Part shown: positions 31,591-44,114 of the stretch, piece after piece
Position numbering within the stretch: the stretch's first letter is position 1
Layout of the letters: every line of letters starts with the position of its first letter
Source: Ditylenchus dipsaci
Taxonomy: Eukaryota > Nematoda > Chromadorea > Rhabditida > Anguinidae
Assembly (NCBI GenBank): GCA_004194705.1
Contig: SADC01000193.1
Coordinates: 1-64,000 of the forward strand
Reading direction: 5' to 3'
DNA: 64,000 nt
Program-made: the position numbers and the translations under genes
The notes under the pieces: model-generated
Seen by the model: the letters and a program-made list of their open reading frames with translations, nothing else
Told to the model about the DNA's origin: nothing
Database searches by the model: none

Positions 31591-33839
31591 TTTTCAATAT
31601 CGCGACAACACTATGTGATGTTCCCTTGTTAGTCTCTTTAATAAACCTCTTAGCCTACATATTTTGCAGATCATTCAGCTAAGCTAGAGAGCTCATTGAA
31701 AATTCAAGATGCAGGACTACACGATAATTTAAAAAACTTGAAAAAAAGTAGCAAAAAGGGCGAGAAAAGTAAATTAGAGGGTGAAATGCAGACTTTTGAG
31801 GGCTCATTTCAATTACAGTCAATAAAAAAACTTCGAAAATGAATGAGTGGCTGTTGAAAAATTCATGTTTTAAGCTGATGCTAGCAGACTTGAATTACTC
31901 CCGACCGATAAGTGATTGTTGAAACAGCTCCATCTAGCTGCTTGTGTCTTGTTTGACAGGGAATTAACCACCAAAGCAGCTTCCACTTTCTTCCTTCGAG
32001 ACTTTTCGCACCCCTTCAGTGGTTAAAATTGGACAATGGTTCTTTTCAGGCTTGTTTGCAACAAGCAGCTCAGACTTTATCTTTTCTTTTTGGCTTGTTA
32101 ATTGAAAGATCAAATAATCAAGTGCGTAAAAAAGTGGAGCCGTGCAGAAAACAGGTCCGGAAAACATCATTTGTACGAGAATACACACCAGAAACTATCA
32201 TTTTTGTTTGCAATAAAAAAAAAAGGCAGCCGGACTAGATAAAACTCTGTTACCAAGCATGTCACTGGAAAAATTGAACTATAGGCGAAATGCCAAAGGG
32301 TAAAAATGCTCAATGGTGAAAATGCCCTATGGAATTTCCGAAATGGGAAAAGTACCCATAAAATTTTGTCAAATCATGCTTTGACCCACTTAAAAAAGTT
32401 GAGCACTTCGAAAAATTGAACATTCCAAACAAAAGACAACTTATAACAACATATTCAACACAGTCTTTAGGATGAAATAGAAGTGCGTTGAGCAGCACAA
32501 AGGGGAAAGGAAAAAGTCTGACTTGGCAAGATTGCTTGGGAATTTTGGCAACTTGGAAAATTTCATGGGGCATTTTTACAGTTTGGGATAATTTGGCATT
32601 ATGCCAAAGGGTAATAAGGTTTGATTAGACTTTCACCAAGCCCAAGCTCAAAAAGTAATGAAAGCAGTTTCGAGACCATCCTAACATATACTGGCCTGCC
32701 ATTCACCTAAGCACAAGCCGGAAAATAGAACAGAGGGATAACTTAGAATTGGTATCAAAACTTTTTTTCTGATTGCTGCAGTCAATCTGGTCTATAAGAT
32801 AGTCTGTTACTGAGCCTGATTCGTTAGTATAGCTCAATATCGCAACGATCAGGATTTCGGAGACCGATTTAACACTCCGAGCCTCATGCGTGACTTTTGC
32901 CATTTCTGAAGCAGAATTTCATGGAGAACAGGATGGCTTTTTCAGATTTTCTTTTCAAATCTAAAAAGTGGTTCAAATCGACCTTTGAAACATGTGACCC
33001 ATATGCCGGGCTCTACAAACTTAGATCAGGCTATAACTTTTTTATAGATATGATTTTAATGTGTTTCAAAAACTATAAATGCTTCTCATTAGCTCTTCCA
33101 TCTTTCTGTAGATTAATAATTATCACTTAGACCAAAAATAAAAATTAAATTCATCAAAGATCTCTAAAATGTGAGTTTTGCAAATCGCAGTTATTTCACA
33201 AAAATGCCTATAACTTTCACTGTATCGATTTTTTTGAAGCATACTTTACGGCGTCTGAAAAAACACATTCTGCTCTACAAAATTACGTGTTACGTTATTA
33301 TACGTGCCTCCCAGCCCGACTCACAATACAGTGTTATAAGTCCGTCTGAGGAATATAAGGATTTTAAGGATTATGTTTTAGATAGCATATTCGTAAGCAC
33401 TGCACACCCTGTAAAGACAATAAAACATTCCGTGTTTTTTAAGGTATTAAGAATAGTTTTGCACTATTTTTTGTCCTATTTGTGCGAAAAAAATTTTCAA
33501 AAGGCGCGCATTTAAATTTTTGGTCAAAAATTTTAGTGATATTTTGTATTTTTGTTCATATCTTCGAGTTGGTTCATGACGAAATCATATTCTATAGTTT
33601 ATTTTGTAGCTGAACGAACAATCTTTTTTATGAATATCAGTTTCTTTTCATACATTCTGAATTTCGAGACCAAAAAAGCATTTCAAAACTACTTTACATT
33701 TTTTGAAATATACATTTTTGGGATAAACTTCTATAATTATCTGTTTTCTGTGATTTTTTCAAAGACCTGATTATGGATTCAGATTCTACATGAGAAACTG
33801 GTTCTAAGGTTGCTGTGGTCTGATGTAATCTATGCTTTC
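31591..33839. other. 2.2 kb without a recognised gene
   Basis: Short frames occur on both strands (for example 31964-32188 minus and 33171-33515 plus) but none has convincing splice signals or a family match. 32288-32610 is loosely repetitive on AAATGCCAAAGGGTAAAAAT and GGCATTTTTAC. An ACTGGCCTGCC phrase near 32690 belongs to a repeat also at 38170, 39200 and 53310. Confidence 0.4.
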
Positions 33840-34313
33840 TTATGAATAATTTTCAAATGAGTATAATGGTATGCATGAATTTCTGAACACCCTCCCAATT
33901 AGTCCACTTAACATTCTCCGGGGTCTAGTGCATCAAAAGTTTATTGAACTAGGAGAAAACAATACCTTATTCGACGCGCCACATTTCGAGGATTCGTCCG
34001 GTGTATCATAAGTATTTAGATAAACTTTTTGGTATAATAGTTAAATTATATAGTGAAACACTTGGGATGAGATTCAGAATTTCTTGTAGTGGCGATTGTT
34101 AATCGTCATTAGGTGCAATGCAGTTTTACTTAACCTGAATACCTATAATGCACCGGACGAATCCTCGAAATGTGGCGCGTCGAATAAGGTATTGTTTTCT
34201 CCTACTTCAATAAACTTTTGATGCACTAGACCCCGGAGAATGTTAAGTGGACTAATTGGGAGGGTGTTCAGATATTCATGCATACCATTATACTCATTTG
34301 CAAATTATTCAAG
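33840..34313. repeat. Foldback element, 474 bp
   Basis: Arms of about 175 bp share AGTATAATGGTATGCATGAA, CCTCCCAATTAGTCCACTTA, CATTCTCCGGGGTCTAGTGC and CGACGCGCCACATTTCGAGG, inverted across about 120 bp. The arms are nearly identical, so the event is fairly recent. Confidence 0.85.
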
Positions 34314-34445
34314 CCATTGTCATTTAGAGCCATTATCATTCAGCCATTATTATTCACAGAATGATTCCCATTATCATTCTGTATGATATGGCTCAGTTTT
34401 TAGATTTTCAGCGAATTGGGATATAAAAGTCCCGGGGCGTCTATT

Positions 34446-35316
34446 AAAACATGAAAGTCCGTATGTCCTGAAGGTACATTCAATTGCAGAAATTCACGCT
34501 GAACAAGATGGTGAAAAAAAAGTTGACAAAAAGTTACTACATGGTGTTCGCTGCCCTTGTGAACCGACCAAGTCACGATTTTTATCTATGCAACTTTAAA
34601 GAAGTAGACCATGCAAATTTTTATAACAGATGAAACTAGTTTCATGTGCAAAAGAAAGCGCAGATTACGAGCTTTCTAATGACATATTATTTAGGTGTTT
34701 ACGACAATCGAATGAGAAAATTTCACCTTAAAGAAATCGTTGTTTTTATTTTCTAAAACATTGTTAATAAAAAATATGCACAAAAAAGCGTGAAAACGCC
34801 GTTTTTTTAATGAATGGTAAATACTTTTCGACAGAGCAGTACAAAAAGTGCACCAGATAATGCTTTGAAAAAAACAAAACAAGGCTTTTGGAGTGTTAAG
34901 CAAACCGTCGAAAGTTAATTCTAAAAATCATCTTTGCCTGAAACTTTGATTTCGCTAAGGAAACCTCGTTTTCTGACACCGGATTCATGTTCAGCATGTC
35001 CGATTAATTTTAGAAACTGCTCTTTGATTTGCCCACTCACTACCAAATTTCAAATTCCTCTCGAGACAAAAAATATTTAAAATTTGAAAAAATTTGAAGT
35101 TAAATATTTTTTGTTTGAGAGGCATTTGGAATTTGATAGTGATTTGCATGGTCTAGCTCTTTAATTTTGCCTAGACAAAAATCGTGACTTGGTCGGTTCA
35201 CAAGGGCAGCTGGACACCATATAGTAACTTTTTTTCAATATTTTTTCACCATCGTGTTTAGCGTGAAATTCTGCACAAGAATGTACCTTCAGGACGAACG
35301 GCCTTTCCCATGTTAA
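34446..35316. repeat. Foldback element related to the 52057 palindrome
   Basis: The left start ACATGAAAGTCCGTATGTCC and right end GGACGAACGGCCTTTCCCAT are inverse, as are GTGAACCGACCAAGTCACGA and GTGACTTGGTCGGTTCACAA. TTAA lies at both edges, which suggests a piggyBac-like target. The right half lacks several hundred bases present in the left half. The internal phrases match 52057-53288. Confidence 0.7.
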
Positions 35317-35759
35317 AGGAAATACGGTAGTTGCTTCATTCAGCTTTTTATTTATTTAAATTTTCATGCTTTTTACTTTAACTTTTTTGGTCATTCTTTT
35401 AAATAAATACTATCCTCAAGTTTTGCGTATAATTCAATTGCATCAAATGCTAAAAACATACAAACGAAACTGTAGTTAGAAACTTCTTTTCCGCTAAATA
35501 AAATCATTAGTTTTTGAGTCAATCTTTGATGAAGGTTAGCAAACCCAGAGAAAATAAGATGCACTTTATTCTCCTTTATTACCTTTTTTATTAACTTTCC
35601 TAAACAGTTGTAGAAAATACAAGAAAGGGTTGATGATGACGACCTTGTGCAATATCAAGGGTCACCACAAACATCACAAGTCATGCAGTTGTCTCCCTGT
35701 ATAATTTTATTTATATGATTATTTGGCTGCTAAATTGCTTTCTTTATAAAAAAAATGTC
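35317..35759. other. No gene recognised
   Basis: AT-rich. GGAAATACGGTAG at 35325 is a lone ACCGTATTTCC-type tip. Confidence 0.35.
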
Positions 35760-35930
35760 GCTACTGGAATATACCCTCCCAATAATTCAGGCTTTGGCTT
35801 GTGCATGGAGGCTTAGGTTCAGGCTCAGGGCCTATCCATTACTAACAAGGGCTTTTGTACAACTTTTTTATTCAAAAATGGTGGTTTTAGAAACCCTCCA
35901 CAATTATTGAGGAGGGTATATTTCAGTAGC
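35760..35930. repeat. Small foldback with GCTACTG tips
   Basis: GCTACTGGAATATACCCTCC plus CAATAATT pairs with AATTATTGAGGAGGGTATAT then TTCAGTAGC. Related tips (TATTACAGTAGCG) recur at 35951, 36608 and 50613, and the inner segment at 35838-35930 recurs directly at 36530-36620. Confidence 0.6.
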
Positions 35931-36273
35931 TTTTTTTGGGAGAGGTATATTACAGTAGCGTCAAAAAAATATTTTTTTTATTTTTTTTAGTTTTCAGATC
36001 GCTTGTCCTTATGCGCAATTTTATTTAGCAGACTAATAGACCAATAAATAATATTACCGTAATCATCCAATTTAGTGTTGGCCACTGTCCCGCGTGCTCT
36101 ATCCCTCCCTCCCGGCATCAAAATATTTTCTCTCTTCGTCCCCGCATCCCGCTCCGCATCGAAAATCATCATAATTAGCTACAATTGTCTCTCTTCCACT
36201 TTTTGGTTTTTTGGTCGGTTAACTGGTTTGCACTTAGTGTTCGGTTCAATTTTATTGTACCCGGTTTTCGGTT

Positions 36274-36525
36274 ACCGTATTTCCTTTAATTTCTCCCCTG
36301 TCGAAAACCCTTATTTTGTACCCAAAGCCCTTTTCTGGGGTTTTCAAATATTCTCGAATTTTTCATCGTTACACGACAAATTAAAGACCTGAATCTCATT
36401 TATTTTAAAATACCAAATTTGCCGGTGTAGCTTTAAAAAGTCTAAGAAAAGTAGTGAAATCAAGAAAAAGAAATTTGGGTACAAAATACGGATTTTGGGA
36501 GGGGAGGAATTAAAGGAAATACGGT
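36274..36525. mobile_element. ACCGTATTTCC-family MITE
   Basis: The left ACCGTATTTCCTTTAATTTC and right GAGGAATTAAAGGAAATACG then GT are inverse. Here CTCCCC replaces the GCGCCCC of the 7360 copy, matched by GGGGAG at the other end. Confidence 0.7.
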
Positions 36526-38349
36526 GCCACTAACAAGGGCTTTTGCACAAATTTTTTTTTTCAAAAATGGTGGTTTTAGGTACCCTCGAAAAATTCTTGG
36601 GGTTATATTACGGTAGCTTTATTTGGCGATGGGGGGGGGGGACGGGTCAAGGGTTGCGGAGTCGCATGATATGATAGTAGCGTCGGAAATACAGTAACCG
36701 ATTAAAATGGCGTAGGTACTTTTGGCTCTTTTTCCATTTTTTGAATTACCGCTTTTTCGAACTTTATTTATTTTTGGCTTTTCGGTGCATCTTCTTCACA
36801 CTTTTTCGAACTTAGGCAAAAACTTGGGAGTAGGATAGCCCTCCCATGTTAATCCCATGTCCCACGGCTTAAAAGTATGAGCCACGCAGCAAAAAACTCA
36901 AACTAAAAAAAATGCGAATTCGAAAAAAAGGCCAAGAGGCTTGACCCGATTGAATTTACCCCAGTTTCTGTATCCGAAAAATTGTGAAATCACCTTGGGT
37001 GATTACGCAGTTTGAGTTGATCTTATTCTTTAGTTAAATTTTTAAGGGTAGACAAACTTAAGTTTTAAGAATGATCCCCCAAAATGCTAATCAAGTGAAA
37101 AAGAGAGAGAATCTGCGAAATCTTTATTACGTCACACTCCTTGTTTGGGAAAGGTTGGTGGGTTGTGTGTGCGTGATTTATTCTTCTTTTTTCATGTACT
37201 CGAGATGAAGCAGCTACTGGTGCACTTGTGCTGCAGCAATATTGCAAACAGCAGCCGCGGAACCTGTTAGCTGCTTCTCCAGTTTCCACTTTATTTATTA
37301 GCTGTCATTTTTGCTAGAGTTTTTGATTGCATCTTGTAGTTGTATTTGGAGTTGCTTTTTAAAAATGTTTGACTTGTTGATGTTTTTGGACAACTTAGCG
37401 CATTCTGTGACTAACTTTTAGTTGTTTTTAGCAAAAATGATTTATGTCGAAAAAGTATTAGTGTTCGCAGATTTGGCATGAGGGCATTTACGCCTTTAAG
37501 TTATTACAAAAATAATAACTTGCTTCGACATGGCGATCTTCATTTTCTGCGATCTAATTTAGCCATCTTTCATAGCTTTCGATGCTTTGGTTCACCATTT
37601 CTTGGGGCATTTGACGGAAAGCATTCTCCATTCTTTCTCTCAGTTGTTTCATGCTTAGCACTGACCTCTGACTTATACAACCCCGAAGAAGTTATAAGGA
37701 GTTAGATGCGGAGATCGAAGGGGCCATTTCAATTCGATTCCATTTCGCTCACCTGGAGAAATGCAATCGATTCACCGATTGGAGAATTGCTGATTGGCAT
37801 AGGCAATAACTTCATTCTTGATGTGTGTAGGTGCCTCATCTTGCTGAAGAACAAAGCTGTTGAATTTTCTCTTCCTCCGAACGGATTGAACAAAGCGTTT
37901 GACCATTATGATAAAACGTAAATTCAAAAAATTCCAAAAAAGTACTCTTAACTTCAGGAGCCTTTACTTCACTTAATTATGCAATATCAAATTTCTGTAA
38001 CTACCAACAACTTTCCTATTTCGTAGATTTTCGAACAAAAAAAAGACTTTCAACAAATGTTTGACTTGAGCAGAAAAAAATCTAAATTAAAACTCCCACG
38101 ATTCGTGTTACACGCTGTATTTCTTAAACCATAAAAAGTAAGAAAATATCATCTGAGTCCATACTAACATACGCTGGCCTACCCTGCACCTAGCCTCAAA
38201 AATTAACAGGGGCCAAGGCGGAATAGGATGAGGAACACAACCCAATAAGTTCCACATTTTTAAGCAAACAAATTTTAAATGCGAAAATACGTGGGGTGCT
38301 GAAAAAGTACAGATACCACCCATGTCTCATGCTAGTGCACAAACATTTG
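36526..38349. other. 1.8 kb without a supported gene
   Basis: One plus frame runs from about 37478 to 37921 with a single TAG at 37703-37705 in the middle (GAFDGKHSPFFLSVV, then FDSISLTWRNAIDSPIG). I do not recognise it and found no splice support. A GC-tract at 36631 and a repeat phrase TACGCTGGCCTACCCTG at 38172 are the only other landmarks. Confidence 0.35.
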
Positions 38350-39057
38350 GGTACTTTTATAGTTTTCCGCCCCATAGTCAGATTTTTTGAAAAGTGACCC
38401 AAACTCACCTAACAAACTCATTTTTTCTGCTCAACACGATAAAAGAGGCATATATAAACACTTTGTGAATAAAAGAAATTAAATTTTGTCAAAAAATTTT
38501 GCCTCCCACCCCTCAGGCAAATATGGTCCTTTTAGAGTATTCTCACCAATTTTTAGCCTTTTTAATGACAAATAAAAGTAAAATTGATAGATTTTTGAAC
38601 AGGTTTTTACTTTCTGGGGCCTACCGCATATAGAAACTCTGGTATGCATATCTTTTCATGCATCCAGAGCCACTTTCAAGTGATTTGCGTCTAAGGTATG
38701 TGGGTGTGCGCATCTCAACTACAAGCCCCCAAGCCCCCAAGCCCCCTCGTTATTATTAGACATAATAACGAGCGAGACACTTGATCAAAAATGCATTTAG
38801 ATAGTCTTTTGGGCCAGCTCTAGCAAGAAAAATGTGATAAATCACCCAAAAATGACCATAAAATACCTTAAAGTGACCATCTACCCCTCAGAGATGGGAG
38901 GAATTTTTTTTGGCAAAGTTCAAAAATTTTCAATCAGAAAGTGTCTAGAGATGCTTTTATTATCGTGTTGAGCAGAAAAAATGAGTTCGGGAGGTGATTT
39001 TGGGTCACTTTTCGAAAAATTCGAGTATGGGGGGGGGGGGGGTTACTATAAAAGTAC
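38350..39057. repeat. Foldback element with a PAL core
   Basis: Outer arms pair GTACTTTTATAGTTTTCCGC with GTTACTATAAAAGTAC, and CTCATTTTTTCTGCTCAACA with TGTTGAGCAGAAAAAATGAG. The centre (38595-38830) is a shortened PAL core (P5): GGGGCCTACCGCATA, ATGCATCCAGAGCCAC, GTCTAAGGTATGTGGGTGTG. Confidence 0.75.
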
Positions 39058-39921
39058 CAACATTTGTGATAAAGTGTCAAAAACATTCGTAATTTTGGCG
39101 CTAGTATAGAATACCCCCCCCAAACTTGACGTTATAAAAATCACTGTATCTACCCTTTCAAACAACAAGTTTAGACTTAGCCCTTAAGCTTGGGGTAGGC
39201 CAGCGTAAGGAAGCTGTGACTAATAAAGAGTTTGCGCACATTTTCGGGGTCTGGGACATATATTTGGGTGCTTTTTTCTTGAGTTTTAAAAGCATAAGTT
39301 TCCGGTGCGGGGGGGAGGTATTCTATACTAGGGTCGAAATTTCTTATTTCCCTACTCCAAACCAAATGAACAATAAAAATACTTCAAATCAGTTCATTTT
39401 ACAAGCTCTCCCCTCCCTATTCCCATGGAGGAATTTTTCCTCTTCAACGGTCAATCAGTCTTCCTTTGCACACATCAACATATCTTCTTCCTCTGCGTGA
39501 TTTATGTGCGCAGGTCTCTCTCGAACGTGCACAACCATTGACATGGTTGGAAAAGGGGGGAGGGTGAAGAGGTGACCGATTTGTGGAGAGAGGATTAGCC
39601 TCTGGTCATCATTTATTATTGCTGCTGCAGCAAGGGCAGGCTGCTGGCTATTGCACCCTTTCTTGTAACCCTTTTCTTTAGCACCAATTCATTGCATTAA
39701 AGATTGAAAAAGGGTGTGTTCTGAGCGGGGATCAATCGAACTTGCGGTGATTTTTTTTAATTATGAAATTGTTTGTTTGGTATATTTGCAAAAAAAATCT
39801 TTTAATTTTTTTTTGCAATTTTTATTTATATTTTGTCAGCCCTTAGAAAGTAAAAAACTCGGGATGCAACTTCGGAATCATAATTTCTGTAAGAAGCCAA
39901 CCTTGTAAGCTGTGTCATGGC
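39058..39921. other. No gene recognised
   Basis: The short frames have no support. GGGTAGGCCAGCGTA at 39193 is inverse to the phrase at 38172. A minus-strand B-box-like CAAGTTCGATTGATCC near 39728-39743 could be another tRNA-like scrap. Confidence 0.35.
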
Positions 39922-40073
39922 TAGGGTTGTCGACTCGAATATTCGATTTCGAATATTATTCGAAAATGTCGGACTTTTTCGAATATCGACTCGAATAGAG
40001 TATTCGAAAATTTCGAATATCGAATGTCGAGTCGAAGCGAATATTCGAAAAAATCGGATATTCAACAATCCTA
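39922..40073. mobile_element. hAT-G: 152-bp MITE with CGAATATTCG words
   Basis: The tips TAGGGTTGTCGACTCGAATA and TAGGATTGTTGAATATCC (inverted) are flanked by GTCATGGC and GTCATAGC (8 bp, one difference). The interior is almost wholly TCGAATATTCGA repeats. Confidence 0.88.
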
Positions 40074-40094
40074 GTCATAGCCTTCGGTATTTTA

Positions 40095-40330
40095 TCTTGG
40101 CTAGACTTTACTTGACCCCCCCCCACGGCTGACCACTTTTTGTAAGCAAATAAAAAAGGATTGCATATTCCTGTTTCTCGACCCGATTTATCCGGGAAAC
40201 AGTTAACAGATTCTGTGAGAAAGAAATTTTTTTGGTTTGCCTTGGTCCCCCAAAGTGAAAAATCCAGAAAAAATTCAAATTTTTTGAATTGGCGCCTTTT
40301 TAATTTTAAAGGGATAAGGGTTCTTTTCCG
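40095..40330. repeat. Partial copy of the 12918-13785 arm
   Basis: TTTACTTGACCCCCCCCCAC then GGCTGACC, TTGCATATTC and CTCGACCCGATTTA match the arms at 12918 and 13785. The end AATTTTAAAGGGATAAGGG is also related. Confidence 0.55.
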
Positions 40331-40596
40331 TCATCGGGATCTCACCGGAAACTGCAATTTTTAATGGTTCTTATATTTATCTGGAACACTTCATTATAAG
40401 AGTGATCATGTTGACCATAATCACCTTAATTACTACAATGATTGGACTAAGGACCAAGGAATTTAAAGAGCTTTTTTAGAATGAGGTCCCGATAACGGAA
40501 AAGAACCGAATAAGGATGTATTGGGCGGGGAAGGAAAAAAACGAGGGCTACTAATCAGTGGCCGTTGAACATAGATGTTCAACGGTGATGTTGAAC

Positions 40597-40695
40597 ATAG
40601 TTTTGAATACTGAGGCCTACCGCATGAATAAATTCAGGTATGCATGCTTTTTCATTCATCCAGAGTCACTTTCGAGTGATTTGTGTCTAACAAGG
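40597..40695. mobile_element. PAL-family fragment, copy P6
   Basis: AACATAGTTTTGAATACTGA, GGCCTACCGCAT, TTCATTCATCCAGAGTCACT and GATTTGTGTCTAA. The core hairpin and splice-site-like motif are missing. Confidence 0.55.
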
Positions 40696-40888
40696 GAACC
40701 ACACATAGTATCGTCGCGATATTGAAAAACCCTATGTTCTATTCGATAGAAAATTTAAAAGTAAAATAGTGACATAATCAAAATCTGCTAACGGAACAAT
40801 TTTCTAAATAAAAAATGAGTTTGAAATTGGAAAGTGTAGTTCAAACTATATGTATTTGATAGCATGGCTACCAGATATGTGCGTTTTG

Positions 40889-40953
40889 ATGGCCGGGTGG
40901 TCGGGAACTTGGTGCATTCTTAATGGTCTCGAGTTCGACTCCATCTGGCTGCA
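40889..40953 (+). repeat. tRNA-like sequence
   Basis: ATGGCCGGGTGGTCGG resembles a Leu/Ser-type A box and GAGTTCGACTCC is a good B box. The first bases (GATGGCC) do not pair with the end, so a SINE head is more likely than a tRNA gene. Confidence 0.45.
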
Positions 40954-41017
40954 TTTTCATTTTTTTCAGCTATTTTGACTTCTTTTGCTCATCAGTGTTT
41001 TATAAAGACAGATACCC

Positions 41018-41405
41018 AGATGCACGTTCGTTCCCGCCTATGGTCCGACACTTTTTTACCTTTATTTTCATAGGCTTTTTCCAGTTCTCTTCGGCTGGTC
41101 TAGTCCGAAATATCTCAAGGATTACTATTTTTCCGGTCATTTATGTAAATGGTAACAGTTCTGCCGTAAAGACCGCGGCCCTCTCCATAGTCATCACCTT
41201 TTTTGAAAATTAGGTGATCACTATGGAGAAAGCCGTAGGTCTTTTCGGCAGAACTGTTGCCATTTACATGAATTACCGAAAAAATCGGAACCCTTGCGAT
41301 ATTTCGGACTAGACCAATTGAAGATAACAGGCAAAAGTCTTGGAAAATAGATGTAAAAAAAGTGTCGGACCATGTGCAGGAACGAGCTTTTTGGGAGATC
41401 ACTAT
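41018..41405. repeat. Foldback element
   Basis: Arms of about 180 bp pair GGTAACAGTTCTGCCGTAAA with TCTTTTCGGCAGAACTGTTG, and CCTATGGTCCGACACTTTTT with AAAAAGTGTCGGACCATG. The centre is near 41212. It directly abuts the pogo-like MITE. A diverged relative lies at 15017-15160. Confidence 0.8.
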
Positions 41406-41422
41406 GGAGAGAGTCGACTGTA

Positions 41423-41605
41423 CAGTCAAACCTCGATATAACGAAATTCTGGGACCGACAAAAATGTTCGTTATATCAAGGGTCTCGTTATATCGAGGTA
41501 TGCTCTAAGTAATTTTCCTTAATCGCTGGCCAAAAAGGCATCAAAAAGATTCGTTATATCAAGGGTTTCGTTGTATCGAGGGCTCGTTATATCGAGGTTT
41601 GACTG
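41423..41605. mobile_element. pogo/Tigger-like MITE, 183 bp
   Basis: The tips CAGTCAAACCTCGATATAAC and inverse are flanked by TA at 41421-41422 and 41606-41607. ATATCAAGGGTCTCGTTATA-type repeats fill the interior. Confidence 0.88.
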
Positions 41606-41607
41606 TA

Positions 41608-43240
41608 TATGTAAAATTTTCATCTAGTAATTTTCTTATAAAAGTGTCAAAAATGCGTTTTGAAAAAAATTCCAAAAGTACCGATCATCAGCTCTGATTT
41701 TGTTAGCAAATTTTGGTTATGTTAAAATTTTGCTTCAGATTTCGCTTACTTATTTTTTATTAATATAAATATTTTTTATTTTGTTTCTAAAGTATTATAT
41801 TTGCATAAAAAGCTTGAAAATGTAAGAAAACTCCAGGAAATATCTATGATCAGGTGCCCTACTCGGTAACTAAACTAATGACCTGTCATAGCTTTTTTAA
41901 TCTAGTTTTTCCATTGCTTACAGCTGTTACCACGACTAAAAAACCCTGTTACACAGCTAAACTTAAGTTTTATTTGCAGGACTGCCGAGGTTTGGCTGGA
42001 GGCGGACTGATTTTGAGTGGTAGTGATACTATTTGATATACTGCTCCTAGCTGTTCATCTCCAATTACCATGTTCTCGTTGCTAGTCGCCAGCCGTCAAC
42101 TCTATGGTGACTTCTTAGTGGATCTCATTGCTCATTTGTTGTATCCTTCATCGCATTTGAAAGTAGGCTTTTTGGCTAATTTTTTTTGGAAATTTGGATG
42201 GTTAGAAAATGAGTAAACATGTTAGCCTCAAATGATATTTTCATTGCAAATTATCTTTTTCCATATTTTAAATGTCCCAATTAATTATTTTTTGTCAGTA
42301 TTTTATATTTTTCCAATTTTTACTTTTTTCCAAAAAATTCGCAAAATGGTCAAGACATGGTAGAAATATCATAGAAAAATATCAGGCTGAAAACAGGGTA
42401 ACGCGGAAATTTTATCCGTTTTGAAAAAAAAAAATACTATTTTTCGTGCCCTTTTCTCTAATTTTGGTGCTACCCCACCTGAACATCTTATAAGACCACG
42501 AGAAATACCAACAGGACACAGTTTTTTCTTCTAGTTGTCTCAAAAAATTGCAAAATTTTGCTTTTGTGTGGCTTAGAAATGTAGTTTGTCTCAGAAAACA
42601 AATATCTTGTCCGTTCACAAATTATTGTGTGTGAGTGAAACAGGATTTTACTCAATTTAAAGCTTCAATAATTAACTACCATCTTAGCCAAGTGTAATTT
42701 GTAGGTAGAACAAGAGCAGTTTCTTAGAAACACACCTGTTTGTTTTGACTTCACTCAAAAATGTTTTTGGTCTAAAGTTTGAAGATTTTGATCTTTTAGA
42801 AAGGGCATTTTTTGTAAGCTGGCGGAAAGGGTATTTTGTATCTAAGTCGTGTGTAATTTTTTGAAGGGCTTGAGTTAAGATTAATAATAATTCAAAAAGT
42901 GCTTTTTTCTAGACCACGCATTTTTTCACTTCATTTGAGAGTTTAAATATATAGAATGTTTAGTATTTTAGTCAAAATCCTTTTTTAAGTGCTAAATACA
43001 TAATCAGTTCGAGCTCGTAAGATCCATGATTTTTCAGCATTAAATTCTCAGCTGATTCTGATCCCAAGGTGCTGATATATTTTGTGTTTAAAAATGCGAT
43101 AAAATACAAAAAATTGGCACTTTTTAAGATTTTTACTGTTTTGCGATCTTTTACTGTTTAGCACTAGATATAATGTCAAATAAAATATTAAATGACGGTA
43201 AATCAAGAGTTTTAGGTCTTTTTGCAAAATTGTTAAGTTT
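41608..43240. other. 1.6 kb without a recognised gene
   Basis: A possible exon follows TTTTATTTGCAG at 41980. An ATG at 42071 opens FSLLVASRQLYGDFLVDLIA and runs to a GTAGGC donor, but the upstream frame is closed and I cannot place it in a gene. The rest is AT-rich. Confidence 0.3.
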
Positions 43241-43247
43241 TTAACAA

Positions 43248-44015
43248 GCCCAATACGAATCCGTAGACCTGTATATTCTGACTTAGAATTTTACGCTGAA
43301 CACGATGGCGCGGGTCCTTTCCGCTTTAATGACAGGTTAAGTAGGTGAAAAAGTGTGCGGAAGGTAAGAACCTCACGGTTATTTTGACACTAAATACAGC
43401 AATATTTTGTTATAAAATCGTGCAAAATATGCAAAAATAATATATAAGTCGGGTCACAAACTTCCTCTAACTTTTTTTCACACGTGAAATTCTGGATTTT
43501 AACACAATTAACTTAACACAATTATAACACAATTAACAAAAATTTTGAATTCCCGCAAAAAATTCTGTTGGCATTTTGGTCATTGACATTTTGGCGTTAG
43601 CATTTTGTCCTACGACCTCAAAATAACCGTGAGGTTCTGCTCATTCTTTTTTTATAAAAGAGTTTGCTAGGTATTGTCTTAAAATAAAGTTACAGCTTGT
43701 AGAAATTCCGGGTAGACATAATGAGAATCCTTACCTTAACAAATAAGTGGTGATTAAAATTGACTTTATCAACGAAAACAGGCTATGTTCAGTATCAATA
43801 GAAAGCTAAGCTCCTTGCGGTCATTTTAGTGTATTATGAGTGTGGGTGCACTTGAAAACGATTTTGATTTTGACCATCTAAAACTTGTTACCTTCCGGAC
43901 CTTTTTCACCTACTTAACCCGTCATTGAAGCGAGAAGGACCCGCGCCATCGTGTTCAGCGTAAAATTCTGAGTCAGAAAATACAGGTCTACGGATTCGTA
44001 TTGGGCTTGTTAAAC
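43248..44015. repeat. Foldback element, 0.77 kb
   Basis: GCCCAATACGAATCCGTAGA, TTTTACGCTGAACACGATGG and AGGTTAAGTAGGTGAAAAAG at the left are mirrored at 43885-44015. A second pair (CCTCACGGTTATTTTGA) lies at 43370 and 43615. The GCTGAACACGATG phrase links it to the 34446 and 52057 foldbacks. Confidence 0.75.
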
Positions 44016-44114
44016 GCGATCGATGAAATCGGAATGATTATTAGGGCAACCAAAGACAACTGGCAAAAAATTGTAAAAGGGAGGTGAAAAAGTGTCGGGC
44101 CCTTACACGAACCA

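Noticed and set aside
33171..33770. Two hydrophobic plus ORFs
   Set aside because: Phe/Ile/Tyr-rich translation of AT-rich DNA; no motif.
37065..37289. Cys-rich minus ORF
   Set aside because: No splice context or family; composition alone is not enough.
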